64,000 bases of DNA from Archivesica marissinica (lineage: Eukaryota > Mollusca > Bivalvia > Venerida > Vesicomyidae), in contig CM026401.1 in assembly GCA_014843695.1 (NCBI GenBank), positions 24,260,597-24,324,596 on the forward strand, written 5' to 3'. The position numbers were made by a program, and so were the translations under genes. The notes beneath the pieces were generated by a model. It was not told the origin of the DNA. It ran no database searches and was given only the letters and a program-made list of their open reading frames with translations. Below are positions 45,592-59,500 of this stretch, in pieces. How positions within the stretch are numbered: the first letter of the stretch is position 1; the number at the start of each line of letters is the position of its first letter.

Positions 45592-48500
45592 AGACTTTCT
45601 CTACTCCGGACATAAGGTCACTAGGGGACGCTTTTCCAAATGGCCGCCGTCACACTTTAAATTACTACATATTGGCCCATAGATGTGATAGAAATGCAAT
45701 CTTAGTGTCTAGAATGAGGTTTTGGGGGTTTCGGAATTCAATTATGGCAATATAAATGCTGTAAAATAATTAGTTGGCACTCTGAGTCATATTATATTAA
45801 AATACAAGATGGCTGCCACCAGTCTTTTGGGTCAAAAATGATTGAGAAAGACAAAGAAAACATAGCACTGGTAGATAAAGTTTTGCTCAAGACTGACTAG
45901 ACATGTCTGAAATTGGAGCTATTAAGCCAACTTGCGAAAACCAAACAATGCCCATTTGGAGTGATCACAATTTTGTAATTACACAGGAAAACATTAAGGA
46001 GAGAATAGTAGGTTTTCTTCCAGTGGTACCCTATACAGTTACTGTCGAGTCAACAGTTTAGTCATGCCTAGAAACTTCCAAAATCTCATAGGACAGTTGA
46101 AACAAAGCAATATTGACTTTCACACCCCAAATGAATTCAAAGATATTGTACTGTACATGGGATTATTCCACATGACAAAGATAGTGCTATGTTGTTTGGG
46201 GAAGTATCTAAAGACTAATGGGGCAGAGGAAAGGTCAGAAAGTGCTACATTTGGCGTCAATGTTGTGGATTCAGTATTCGGAGGGAAAAAACTATGCCCG
46301 CTCCTTGAAAGGAATGTTGCTTTTAAGTGAATCCATGAGCAGATTACAGTGGTGTAGCTTCTGCAAGGAACACGGAGCTGCACACTACGCACAATCAATG
46401 CCATAGAGAACATAAGGGAAAAGATATGTTGCAAAAATGATAATGAAAGCAAATCCTTGATGGAGACCTTCCTGAGCTGCCCAGAGGTGAAAGCAAATCC
46501 TTGATGGAGACCTTCCTGAGCTGCCCAGAGGTAGAGAGAATGATACATGTATTGAACTGACCGGTCTGCTGATGAATCTAATCAGAAATGACCGCGAAGG
46601 ACACTGGGAATTTCACATTGATACTGTACAAGCTCTCCTACCATTGTTTGGTGCACTTGATTGCACCAATTACTTCCGATGGTGTTCACTATATGTTGAG
46701 GATATGCGTAAACTTCCACAAATAGCGCCTAATGTGTACAAGATCTTTGAAGAAGGAACATTTGTAATAACACATACTCCTGGTCATTTCAAGTCTAGGT
46801 GCAGATATGTGTCTAGAACACACAATAAACAGATCACAAAAGAGCAGTTCAGGTATTATCGGCAGCTCTCGCATAAACGAATTAGTTGCTCGATGGGAAC
46901 TCATATATTATGATATGCTTTCTGTTAGTAGCTTATAAATGGGAGCTAAGTGGTATCAGTCAAGTCACTATGAATTATTTGTCAACCACAACCAAATCAT
47001 GTTGATGAGCCAAAATTGCACACATTCTCGATAAGGAAATCATGACTGAGTTATTCAATGTCGTTGATATAGGTTATGAGTTGTATGGTAGCTTTCGGAT
47101 TGCCAGATTTATTGAGAGAACAACAGATTATCAGACACTATTCACAGAACAAACTTAGAAACATTTAACGGTATTCATCCACAAATGAAATCCAAACAGG
47201 GAAGCAAGAAAGAAGCTCAGCAAGAATAGGCACAGTCTCAGAGAATTTTAGATCTTGCACAAGTGAGAGGTTATGATATGAAGGACCTCCTAAAATATGA
47301 TGTAGTCCCATCATCATATTTCATTGATTCTGAGGGCCTAATAACTATTGAAACCTGTTAAGTCTAACCTTGTGACTGAACTGGAAAAGTGTCTCAGTGC
47401 TAATGACTATGCTCTGCCGAAAATGTGGGAACTATGCAATAGTCATAGCAGATGTTATGGCAAATGTCTGGAAAAAGAAGTTTATGTGAAGAGATTCCTA
47501 TGATTTATGATGATCATTTTTATGATGAAGTTCTTTGAACAGTCAGTTCTAAGCACAGCCAAACTGCATCCAGGATTGACTTTGTATTCGATAGCTACTT
47601 AGAGGGTTCTGTGAAAGATTCAGAAAGGATACGCAGATGTACAGTGAAACACATAGAACTTGGCACAGTACAGACAGAAAATCTCCTCCCTGTTGATATG
47701 GCCAGCATCTTGGCTTCTAATAGTAACAATTCAAAACTCCAAATTATGTTGAACAATACCATTATTCAGAAATCAGAAAGTCAGTGTCCTAATTTGAAGA
47801 TAGTATTTAGTGGAACTGTAACTGATCAAACTTGTCAATTGTTTCATGCAATAAAAAGTTTCAGATATACCTTGCCTCAATCTGAACATTGAAGAGGCTG
47901 ATATCCGTATCATCCATCATGTTGTACATGTAACTGAAAATGGTGCAACCAGGATTGTTGTGTTATCATCTGATACAGATGTTATAGTCCTGTTGTTACA
48001 TTTTTGGGAATCTTTTCACTATAAATGTCTGCAAGGCTGTGGGTCAAGGCAGGAATTGGCGATTCTACCAGATGCATACCCATCCACCTTCTAGCCGAGA
48101 AACACCAAACCATATGTCGTGTATTGCCAGCACTATATGCACTTAGACATGACAAGCAAAGTAGGCACACAATATGCTGCCTTGATAGCCCAACCAGCAG
48201 AATAATCTTGTTAATTTTGGAAAGATCACAAATGATAAAGATACAGAGCTGGTATACGAGAAAGCTGAAGAGTACCTGGTCATAAAACATGGGGTTGGTT
48301 GCAAGGCAATGGACGAGTTGCGATACTGGTTATACAATCATACTAAAGGAATGACATTTAAACAACCAACCATTGGATCCTGTGTCATTTGGATTTAAAC
48401 TAGCTGATGAACTGTTGATGCCAAGCAGATTCTATCAGTTAATACCAGAAGACTTTGTACGGTGTTGTACTTGTCTCAAATGTGCTACATTTAAATGTGA

Positions 48501-49004
48501 ATGTAGAAAACATGGTGTCCTTTGTTGCTTTCTGAAAATGTCAAAGCCCAGTCAGAAGTTATTGACTGTAGAAACAGTCATTGACATTTAGTATAATGAT
48601 GATTTATAACAATATGTGTTTGTATGTAGAGTATTTGAAATACTCACATTTCAAACAAGATGTTAAGCATGGAATTATCAATTTGATTATCTTTAAATAC
48701 AAATCTACAGTAAACAGACTGCCATTTGGTTTGCATATAGAGTTGGTATCTTCAAAAGGAATATATGTCACTGTAATCAGTATAAATAAAAGGCGTGGCC
48801 TATGACATCATACACAAGAGTGACCCATAGTTTTACATATTTGTTCAAGAGCATTTCTAATTGCCATAATTGAATGCCCTGACCCCTAAAACCCCATTCT
48901 AGCCACTAAGCTTGCATTTATATCACATCTATGGGCCAAGATATAGTAATTTAGAGTGGGATGGCGGCCACATAGTGACCTTATGTCCGGGGTAGAAAAA
49001 GTCT
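45592..49004 (+). mobile_element. TIR transposon relic with FEN1/XPG-like and Cys-rich gene, in intron 3
   Basis: About 150-175 bases are inverted between the two ends: AGACTTTCTCTACTCCGGAC at 45592 and the reverse complement of GTCCGGGGTAGAAAAAGTCT ending at 49004. Both continue through CATAAGGTCACTA, TTGGCCCATAGATGTGATA and AATTATGGCAAT-like blocks. The 3.4-kb interior holds a decayed plus-strand gene. A target duplication was not found. Academ transposons are known to encode XPG-like nucleases and are the first candidate; this is not verified. Confidence 0.8.
45950..48591 (+). pseudogene. decayed FEN1/XPG-like protein gene of the intron-3 transposon
   Basis: Pieces in several frames can be ordered along one protein. 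46064-46406 gives FQNLIGQLKQSNIDF and GKNYARSLKGMLLLSESM. 46572-46913 gives FGALDCTNYFRWCSLYVEDM, then LPQIAPNVYKIFEEGTFVIT. 47611-47892 gives HIELGTVQTENLLPVDMASI. From 47892 come EEADIRIIHHVVHV and LSSDTDVIVLLLHFW, FEN1-like acidic motifs. The end (about 48460-48540) is a cluster CCTCLKCATFKCECRKHG. The motif order and cysteine cluster match the better preserved gene at 62584-64000. Many stops and frameshifts, and a 43-bp tandem duplication at 46443-46532, show it is dead. Confidence 0.8.
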
Positions 49005-49249
49005 CTAACATTAACAATACCCATGACTGCTTGCTTAACTCACATTAAAGGGTCACAGCGACAAGGTGCCAACATCAAAGACGATTGCCACGTGTTGAAA
49101 TGATGTACCATGGAAATTGTTGAAACAGCAGTTGTATTTGGGGGGATGATGCAATGTTTCAGCTTGTCGTTTACCTCATTATATATAACGCAGTTATAAT
49201 AATTGGAGAAACCGATATTTAAACTGCCCTTGTCGTTCGCTACATGACA

Positions 49250-49518
49250 ATCGCCCAATTCCGATTGCCGGTTTAGTTATTCCGATTGCTGGTTCAGTTA
49301 TTCAGATTGCCGGTTCAGTTATTCCAATTGCCTGTTCAGTTATTCAGATTGCCGGTTCAGTTATTCTGATTGCCGGTTCAGTTATTCAGATTGCCGGTTC
49401 AGTTATTCTGATTGCTGGTTCAGTTATTCAGATTGCCGGTTCAGTTATTCAGATTGCCGGTTCAGTTATTCAGATTGCCGGTTCAGTTATTCAGATTGCC
49501 GGTTCAGTTATTCGGATT
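49250..49518. repeat. 21-bp minisatellite in intron 3, ~12 copies
   Basis: Units AGATTGCCGGTTCAGTTATT plus C, with variants CGATTGC and TGATTGC. Non-coding. Confidence 0.94.
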
Positions 49519-50854
49519 TAGACACATTTCTTACTCTGAGAACATAAAATTCACACCTTTGTTGTAAAGAATATGTGTTTAAGCACAATATCTCTTATCA
49601 CATTTGTTTTCTTTTCATTTCACACGCTACTATATAATGAGCTTTGTGCTTTTTTGTTTTAGAAATGTGAATTTCACACGTCAAACATACATGTATACAT
49701 ATATAGGATCTGTCTTGTTTAGCGTGAACACATATTTAACAAATGCTAATTAATTGGTTTTTATTAACCCTTTCCCTCATAATAAAAAGTCATATCAGGT
49801 TCTCCAGCCCAATACAGTAACTATGTAATAGCTTATCAGTTACCAATAGATAAGAGACCAATAACTGTACCCTGATCCCATAAGGTATTTCAGGAAAAAC
49901 TGATAAAATGACCCCTATCATGTTTAACCCTGTTTTCCCTGATGAAAACTTACTTTAATATATTTATGGTAAGAATAAAAAATTTAGAAAAATAAATGAT
50001 GTTTTCAACGATATAATTTTTAAAAGAAACTTTTTAGTATTTACTTAGATATGGAGGTGTAAATATTGGACATGCAGGTTTTGGAGAATAATTATTATAT
50101 TCGACTATATTTGTTTATTTAATAGTTAATAGTGCATGGAAAAGGGCGTGGCAACCTAAGTTGATTAAATCAATTTCCTAAATCAATTGGACATTCTGAT
50201 TAAAGACTCCACCCACATGGGTTTATTACCCTCTGTTTAGCTGGCAACATTAGCCATTCCATGAGGCTACAACACACATCCTTTGATATCAAGTTCCTAA
50301 GACACCGCCCTGTGTATTTCGAACTGGATGCTTCCTGTCCAACTGTTGTCATGCCGACATTAGTCGGTAATTAGCATTAAAACCTTTGAACCCAAATGTT
50401 ATTACCCTGCTGTATAGCAAAAAACATCATTATGACTTACATGCACTTTGATCTATAGCCGTGGTTATACAACAGAAACTTCAAACAAATTTCAAACACC
50501 TGCATCCAGGGACCCATTTAATGCATCATAATGTCACGTGATAAATATTCTAATTTCAATCCAATTCTAATTTTAGACCATACGCATGAATTGGCCTGTG
50601 AATTAGCACTGTGGAAATTTACCAAATACCTAGATATTTGTATGCAAGCTAATGAATGGGTTTGCCCCGAGTAATTGCTATTTTTAGATTTATTTTCATT
50701 TTAACTGCAGACATTTATTTATAGATATGTTCTTGTTGTATATTGAAACATATTTTGACCGCTTTTCTGCCGTATTTAAGTAGCGAAAATGATGGATTTA
50801 AAACGGACACGTAAAAACACGTATATATCAGATGACTGGTATGGTCATATATAT
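49519..50854. other. intron 3 sequence, nothing recognised
   Basis: Unique AT-rich intronic sequence. I see no exon-like frame bounded by plausible splice sites and no mobile-element signature. Confidence 0.5.
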
Positions 50855-50975
50855 ACGTATATATCAGGTGCCCGATAACACGTAGAAATACGTATATATC
50901 AGGTGGCCAATAACACGTAGAAATACGTATATATCAGGTGGCCGATAACACGTAGAAATACGTATATATCAGGGT
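50855..50975. repeat. 35-bp tandem repeat in intron 3, ~3.5 copies
   Basis: Units AACACGTAGAAATACGTATA, TATCAGGTGGCCGAT. The ACGTATATATCAG core also appears singly near 50818. Confidence 0.88.
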
Positions 50976-52373
50976 ATGGGTTAAACATTGTTTTCCCTTG
51001 TCTCTTTATATGAAAAAGTTTGCAGTTTCTTATAGAGATTGGTGCACCAAATACTGGTTAACCGCTGGAGCTTGCCCAGGAAAGGTATTGTTAGGTAAAC
51101 TGTCTGCTGGTGATATAGCTCAAAATTGTGCTGATGAAAGCGTAAAACGCAAACAAACAAACATTAAGCATTGTTTGCACTTACTCCAAATAATGATCAC
51201 TATTGATGATTATGGCTTGTCCCTGCTACTCACTAATTAGTTTAGCGCTTACTTATCGTTTGAAGAGACAAAATGACAACGTCTTTCATCCTTAAAATAG
51301 TACCCCGAAAAGTAAAGACCAACATTTAGGGGCATTATGAATATAAACAAACACATCAATATCAAGAGAAAACCGAATTAAACTAAAACAAACACATTTC
51401 TGAATGTCGGACAAGTAGTTATTTAGATGTACATTCATTACGCTGCACATTATTGTGGACAGATGTGTGTAGCTTTCTTTAACAATAGTTTAATACAGCA
51501 ATTTGGCAAGGAAATCCCTTGATTCTGTATAGACTAGGGATGGCAACAATAGTCGATTATTCGTTCGAACGTCTGAATATTCGAATGTTAAAAACTGGAT
51601 TCTAAATTTTTCAATTAAATTGCAGTTAAACCATATAACTGTTTGTTTAATTTTCAATCAATTAAGATTCAAACAAAAGAATGGGGCATGCAGACCATGA
51701 GGTTCGAACAATTGTCGAGATTTGGGTCCAATTCACAAATGTAGGTGATGATGTCATAGTCGATTTCTCTCTACAATGACATGTTGCTTATATTTACATG
51801 CAATAATAATTGATTAATGCAATGCACTCTATTTGACAAACACAGACGGAGGAAATTTGCAAATAATAATTGTGCCCCGTGAAAACAGACAAGATTCCAA
51901 GCTTCACACTAACAGCATGACTGTCCCCTTGTCGGAACGTTTGATGTTCTACTGCACACATTTAAGTCATCCTGTTTATTACACCATGCTATGTGGTGTG
52001 ACATAATTTGGGATTCCCAATACACAGCGGACATCTTGATACTGTGTATTTGCTTATATTATTGCCACATGGGAGTTTACCCGGTAATTGAGCCAGATTT
52101 GTTCCCGGATAATATGACTACAATGTACATACGTGTAATAGCATGTTGTTTGTTGGATTATTAAACTATGAAACACGATCCTTGTATGCAGACATTAATT
52201 TTCCACAGGCTTCAAATAATAATCATTTAATAATAACATTATTACATCATGCACTGAGACCTTTGTGCATTGTTTTGAGTTTTTTATATATATACAATAT
52301 TACATTAATTTGATTACAAATCCAAGAGATTTTATTTATTTGAAGATTTTAAATTCATATAATTATATATAAC
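50976..52373. other. intron 3 sequence, no supportable gene
   Basis: An 80-codon frame at 50998-51240 has no recognised domain. CTAGGGATGGCAAC near 51535 resembles some hAT termini, but no opposite end was found. Confidence 0.45.
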
Positions 52374-53130
52374 ATAGAAAACACAGAATTCATGAAATAC
52401 TACCAACTGATTAGTGACATACCAAATCGGTTAACAGACAAACTTAGCAACAAATCAGTAATGTATTTGCAACCAATATGAATAACCTTAAGGTATCGAA
52501 AACCCCTAACAAGATCTTGTAGAATTTACAAATGAAAAATACAAGGAAACCAATAATAAAATGGGAAATGGGTAAACTTATTTAAACTTAGCCATTTGTA
52601 ATGGAAAAGAATATACCCCTTAAAAACAACTATTGATAGCAAAATTAGAAATTTCCAATATAAGCTTATTACTCATATATTACCAACAAATAAGTATTTC
52701 TATAAATGTAAAATAGATAATTCGAATCTATGCCAAGTTTGTAACATATATAATTATAGAAACACTAGAACACAGTCATGTTTTGGGATTGTATGTTGGG
52801 AATGTCTTGTGGAATAAACTACGGGATGTAAATTAATATCCAGCCTAAATCAGAAAATAAATCTCAGCTTAGAATCTGTATGTTTTGGTAAATATAAGGA
52901 ATATAAAAATAATAATGCAATAAACTTTATGATAGTAATAATGAAATAAAATATAGGAAGCTAATATCTAACTTTGAAAATGTCACTTAAAAATGAGATA
53001 CAATGAGAAATTTCCCTAGTACAAGATAAATTAACAAGGCAGGATAATAAATGGTCATTCCTGCATAATGACAATACACCTTTATAATATGAGCAAACAA
53101 CATAAATCAAACTAAGTAACATGAATATTT
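52374..53130 (+). pseudogene. Tx1/L1-type LINE ORF2 C-terminal relic in intron 3
   Basis: The plus strand reads KIRNFQYKLITHILPTNKYF then YKCKIDNSNLCQVCN. This parallels LRIFQYKYLMRIIPTNRYLL, KCKIAPSTLCDFCN in the Tx1-type LINE at 34310-34460. The flanks keep LINE-like composition but have many stops and frameshifts. It is an old 5'-truncated copy with no recognisable catalytic domain. Confidence 0.75.
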
Positions 53131-53385
53131 TTTATCTTCAACTTATTTCTGTTTATTTTCTTTGAACATTTTGTTTTTGTTACTTCATTGCACAATCCCA
53201 TGTCCAAAAAGACTTGTTCTTGACAATGGAATAAAATCTGTATCGTCTACGTGAATACATAATAACAGATGCTACAACAAATTCGGGAATTAAATATATA
53301 TATAGTATATATACTACTGTATAATTATATGAAGATGAAAATAAATTTAAAAAAAAATGTTTATGAGAAAGACATATAATTTCAG

Positions 53386-53530
53386 ACAAGTGTGGAAATG
53401 TTTCACTGCAAGACATGTAATCAGTCATTGTGTGTTACATGTAGAGTAGATACTCATCATGCCAAGATGTTCTCTAAGCATGATGTCGTGCTGCACACTA
53501 AGCATAGCAGGGATATACAGAAGGACTGCA
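53386..53530 (+). CDS. RNF207: RNF207-like exon: rest of B-box; source of the downstream minisatellite
   Basis: The exon follows ATATAATTTCAG. It encodes TSVEMFHCKTCNQSLCVTCR, VDTHHAKMFSKHDVVLH, then TKHSRDIQKDC. It completes a B-box (C109, C112, C117, C120, H125, H133), and C149 would be the first ligand of a second B-box. The donor is TGCA|GTAAGT, phase 1. The last 25 exonic bases (53506-53530) and the next 17 intronic bases form the first 42-bp unit of the array that follows. Intron retention or use of later donors would keep the same frame for the first few units. Confidence 0.8.
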
Positions 53531-56500
53531 GTAAGTACTATATGTATAGCAGGGATATACAGGACTGCAGTAAGTACTATATGTATAGCAGGGATATACA
53601 GGAGGACTGCAGTAAGTACTATATGTATAGCAGGTATATACAGGAGGACTGCAGTAAGTACTATATGTATAGCAGGTATATATTCAGGAGGACTGCAGTA
53701 AGTACTATATGTATAGCAGGGATATACAGGACTGCAGTAAGTACTATATGTATAGCAGGGATATACAGGACTGCAGTAAGTACTATATGTATAGCAGGGA
53801 TATACAGGAGGACTGCAGTAAGTACTATATGTATAGCAGGGATATACAGGAGGACTGCAGTAAGTACTATATGTATAGCAGGTATATACAGGAGGACTGC
53901 AGTAAGTACTATATGTATAGCAGGGATATACAGGAGGACTGCAGTAAGTACTATATGTATAGCAGGGATATACAGGACTGCAGTAAGTACTATATGTATA
54001 GCAGGGATATACAGGAGGACTGCAGTAAGTACTATATGTATAGCAGGGATATACAGGAGGACTGCAGTAAGTACTATATGTATAGCAGGGATATACAGGA
54101 GGACTGCAGTAAGTACTATATGTATAGCAGGGATATACAGGAGGACTGCAGTAAGTACTATATGTATAGCAGGGATATACAGGACTGCAGTAAGTACTAT
54201 ATGTATAGCAGGGATATACAGGAGGACTGCAGTAAGTACTATATGTATAGCAGGGATATACAGGACTGCAGTAAGTACTATATGTATAGCAGGGATATAC
54301 AGGACTGCAGTAAGTACTATATGTATAGCAGGGATATACAGGAGGACTGCAGTAAGTACTATATGTATAGCAGGGATATACAGGACTGCAGTAAGTACTA
54401 TATGTATAGCAGGGATATACAGGAGGACTGCAGTAAGTACTATATGTATAGCAGGGATATACAGGAGGACTGCAGTAAGTACTATATGTATAGCAGGGAT
54501 ATACAGGACTGCAGTAAGTACTATATGTATAGCAGGGATATACAGGAGGACTGCAGTAAGTACTATATGTATAGCAGGGATATACAGGAGGACTGCAGTA
54601 AGTACTATATGTATAGCAGGGATATACAGGACTGCAGTAAGTACTATATGTATAGCAGGGATATACAGGAGGACTGCAGTAAGTACTATATGTATAGCAG
54701 GGATATACAGGAGGACTGCAGTAAGTACTATATGTATAGCAGGGATATACAGGAGGACTGCAGTAAGTACTATATGTATAGCAGGGATATACAGGACTGC
54801 AGTAAGTACTATATGTATAGCAGGGATATACAGGACTGCAGTAAGTACTATATGTATAGCAGGGATATACAGGACTGCAGTAAGTACTATATGTATAGCA
54901 GGGATATACAGGAGGACTGCAGTAAGTACTATATGTATAGCAGGGATATACAGGACTGCAGTAAGTACTATATGTATAGCAGGGATATACAGGACTGCAG
55001 TAAGTACTATATGTATAGCAGGGATATACAGAGACTGCAGTAAGTACTATATGTATAGCAGGGATATACAGGACTGCAGTAAGTACTATATGTATAGCAG
55101 GGATATACAGGAGGACTGCAGTAAGTACTATATGTATAGCAGGGATATACAGGACTGCAGTAAGTACTATATGTATAGCAGGGATATACAGGACTGCAGT
55201 AAGTACTATATGTATAGCAGGGATATACAGGAGGACTGCAGTAAGTACTATATGTATAGCAGGGATATACAGGAGGACTGCAGTAAGTACTATATGTATA
55301 GCAGGGATATACAGGACTGCAGTAAGTACTATATGTATAGCAGGGATATACAGGAGGACTGCAGTAAGTACTATATGTATAGCAGGGATATACAGGAGGA
55401 CTGCAGTAAGTACTATATGTATAGCAGGGATATACAGGACTGCAGTAAGTACTATATGTATAGCAGGGATATACAGGACTGCAGTAAGTACTATATGTAT
55501 AGCAGGGATATACAGGACTGCAGTAAGTACTATATGTATAGCAGGGATATACAGGACTGCAGTAAGTACTATATGTATAGCAGGGATATACAGGAGGACT
55601 GCAGTAAGTACTATATGTATAGCAGGGATATACAGGAGGACTGCAGTAAGTACTATATGTATAGCAGGGATATACAGGACTGCAGTAAGTACTATATGTA
55701 TAGCAGGGATATACAGGACTGCAGTAAGTACTATATGTATAGCAGGGATATACAGGAGGACTGCAGTAAGTACTATATGTATAGCAGGGATATACAGGAG
55801 GACTGCAGTAAGTACTATATGTATAGCAGGGATATACAGGACTGCAGTAAGTACTATATGTATAGCAGGGATATACAGGAGGACTGCAGTAAGTACTATA
55901 TGTATAGCAGGGATATACAGGACTGCAGTAAGTACTATATGTATAGCAGGGATATACAGGACTGCAGTAAGTACTATATGTATAGCAGGGATATACAGGA
56001 GGACTGCAGTAAGTACTATATGTATAGCAGGGATATACAGGAGGACTGCAGTAAGTACTATATGTATAGCAGGGATATACAGGAGGACTGCAGTAAGTAC
56101 TATATGTATAGCAGGGATATACAGGACTGCAGTAAGTACTATATGTATAGCAGGGATATACAGAACTGCAGTAAGTACTATATGTATAGCAGGGATATAC
56201 AGGAGGACTGCAGTAAGTACTATATGTATAGCAGGGATATACAGGACTGCAGTAAGTACTATATGTATAGCAGGGATATACAGGACTGCAGTAAGTACTA
56301 TATGTATAGCAGGGATATACAGGACTGCAGTAAGTACTATATGTATAGCAGGGATATACAGGAGGACTGCAGTAAGTACTATATGTATAGCAGGGATATA
56401 CAGGAGGACTGCAGTAAGTACTATATGTATAGCAGGGATATACAGGAGGACTGCAGTAAGTACTATATGTATAGCAGGGATATACAGGACTGCAGTAAGT

Positions 56501-59500
56501 ACTATATGTATAGCAGGGATATACAGGACTGCAGTAAGTACTATATGTATAGCAGGGATATACAGGACTGCAGTAAGTACTATATGTATAGCAGGGATAT
56601 ACAGGAGGACTGCAGTAAGTACTATATGTATAGCAGGGATATACAGGAGGACTGCAGTAAGTACTATATGTATAGCAGGGATATACAGGAGGACTGCAGT
56701 AAGTACTATATGTATAGCAGGGATATACAGGAGGACTGCAGTAAGTACTATATGTATAGCAGGGATATACAGGACTGCAGTAAGTACTATATGTATAGCA
56801 GGGATATACAGGACTGCAGTAAGTACTATATGTATAGCAGGGATATACAGGACTGCAGTAAGTACTATATGTATAGCAGGGATATACAGGACTGCAGTAA
56901 GTACTATATGTATAGCAGGGATATACAGGACTGCAGTAAGTACTATATGTATAGCAGGGATATACAGGAGGACTGCAGTAAGTACTATATGTATAGCAGG
57001 GATATACAGGAGGACTGCAGTAAGTACTATATGTATAGCAGGGATATACAGGACTGCAGTAAGTACTATATGTATAGCAGGGATATACAGGAGGACTGCA
57101 GTAAGTACTATATGTATAGCAGGGATATACAGGACTGCAGTAAGTACTATATGTATAGCAGGGATATACAGGACTGCAGTAAGTACTATATGTATAGCAG
57201 GGATATACAGGAGGACTGCAGTAAGTACTATATGTATAGCAGGGATATACAGGAGGACTGCAGTAAGTACTATATGTATAGCAGGGATATACAGGACTGC
57301 AGTAAGTACTATATGTATAGCAGGGATATACAGGACTGCAGTAAGTACTATATGTATAGCAGGGATATACAGGAGGACTGCAGTAAGTACTATATGTATA
57401 GCAGGGATATACAGAGGACTGCAGTAAGTACTATATGTATAGCAGGGATATACAGGACTGCAGTAAGTACTATATGTATAGCAGGGATATACAGGAGGAC
57501 TGCAGTAAGTACTATATGTATAGCAGGGATATACAGGAGGACTGCAGTAAGTACTATATGTATAGCAGGGATATACAGGACTGCAGTAAGTACTATATGT
57601 ATAGCAGGGATATACAGGAGGACTGCAGTAAGTACTATATGTATAGCAGGGATATACAGGACTGCAGTAAGTACTATATGTATAGCAGGGATATACAGGA
57701 CTGCAGTAAGTACTATATGTATAGCAGGGATATACAGGACTGCAGTAAGTACTATATGTATAGCAGGGATATACAGGAGGACTGCAGTAAGTACTATATG
57801 TATAGCAGGGATATACAGGAGGACTGCAGTAAGTACTATATGTATAGCAGGGATATACAGGACTGCAGTAAGTACTATATGTATAGCAGGGATATACAGG
57901 AGGACTGCAGTAAGTACTATATGTATAGCAGGGATATACAGGAGGACTGCAGTAAGTACTATATGTATAGCAGGGATATACAGGACTGCAGTAAGTACTA
58001 TATGTATAGCAGGGATATACAGGAGGACTGCAGTAAGTACTATATGTATAGCAGGGATATACAGGACTGCAGTAAGTACTATATGTATAGCAGGGATATA
58101 CAGGAGGACTGCAGTAAGTACTATATGTATAGCAGGGATATACAGGAGGACTGCAGTAAGTACTATATGTATAGCAGGGATATACAGGAGGACTGCAGTA
58201 AGTACTATATGTATAGCAGGGATATACAGGACTGCAGTAAGTACTATATGTATAGCAGGGATATACAGGACTGCAGTAAGTACTATATGTATAGCAGGGA
58301 TATACAGGAGGACTGCAGTAAGTACTATATGTATAGCAGGGATATACAGGAGGACTGCAGTAAGTACTATATGTATAGCAGGGATATACAGGACTGCAGT
58401 AAGTACTATATGTATAGCAGGGATATACAGGAGGACTGCAGTAAGTACTATATGTATAGCAGGGATATACAGGAGGACTGCAGTAAGTACTATATGTATA
58501 GCAGGGATATACAGGAGGACTGCAGTAAGTACTATATGTATAGCAGGGATATACAGGACTGCAGTAAGTACTATATGTATAGCAGGGATATACAGGACTG
58601 CAGTAAGTACTATATGTATAGCAGGGATATACAGGAGGACTGCAGTAAGTACTATATGTATAGCAGGGATATACAGAGGACTGCAGTAAGTACTATATGT
58701 ATAGCAGGGATATACAGGACTGCAGTAAGTACTATATGTATAGCAGGGATATACAGGACTGCAGTAAGTACTATATGTATAGCAGGGATATACAGGACTG
58801 CAGTAAGTACTATATGTATAGCAGGGATATACAGGAGGACTGCAGTAAGTACTATATGTATAGCAGGGATATACAGGAGGACTGCAGTAAGTACTATATG
58901 TATAGCAGGGATATACAGGAGGACTGCAGTAAGTACTATATGTATAGCAGGGATATACAGGACTGCAGTAAGTACTATATGTATAGCAGGGATATACAGG
59001 AGGACTGCAGTAAGTACTATATGTATAGCAGGGATATACAGGAGGACTGCAGTAAGTACTATATGTATAGCAGGGATATACAGGAGGACTGCAGTAAGTA
59101 CTATATGTATAGCAGGGATATACAGGACTGCAGTAAGTACTATATGTATAGCAGGGATATACAGGAGGACTGCAGTAAGTACTATATGTATAGCAGGGAT
59201 ATACAGGACTGCAGTAAGTACTATATGTATAGCAGGGATATACAGGAGGACTGCAGTAAGTACTATATGTATAGCAGGGATATACAGGACTGCAGTAAGT
59301 ACTATATGTATAGCAGGGATATACAGGACTGCAGTAAGTACTATATGTATAGCAGGGATATACAGGAGGACTGCAGTAAGTACTATATGTATAGCAGGGA
59401 TATACAGGAGGACTGCAGTAAGTACTATATGTATAGCAGGGATATACAGGACTGCAGTAAGTACTATATGTATAGCAGGGATATACAGGAGGACTGCAGT

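Noticed and set aside
50998..51240. 80-codon frame in intron 3
   Set aside because: Protein-like composition but no motif I recognise and no splice borders that fit the gene.
51531..51560. hAT MITE starting CTAGGGATGGCAAC
   Set aside because: No matching opposite terminus or target duplication found nearby.
53392..58689. A 1,765-codon gene of SRDIQEDCSKYYMY repeats
   Set aside because: As an independent gene it has no own start or domain; it is the array read through from a spliced exon. The exon part and the array are reported separately.
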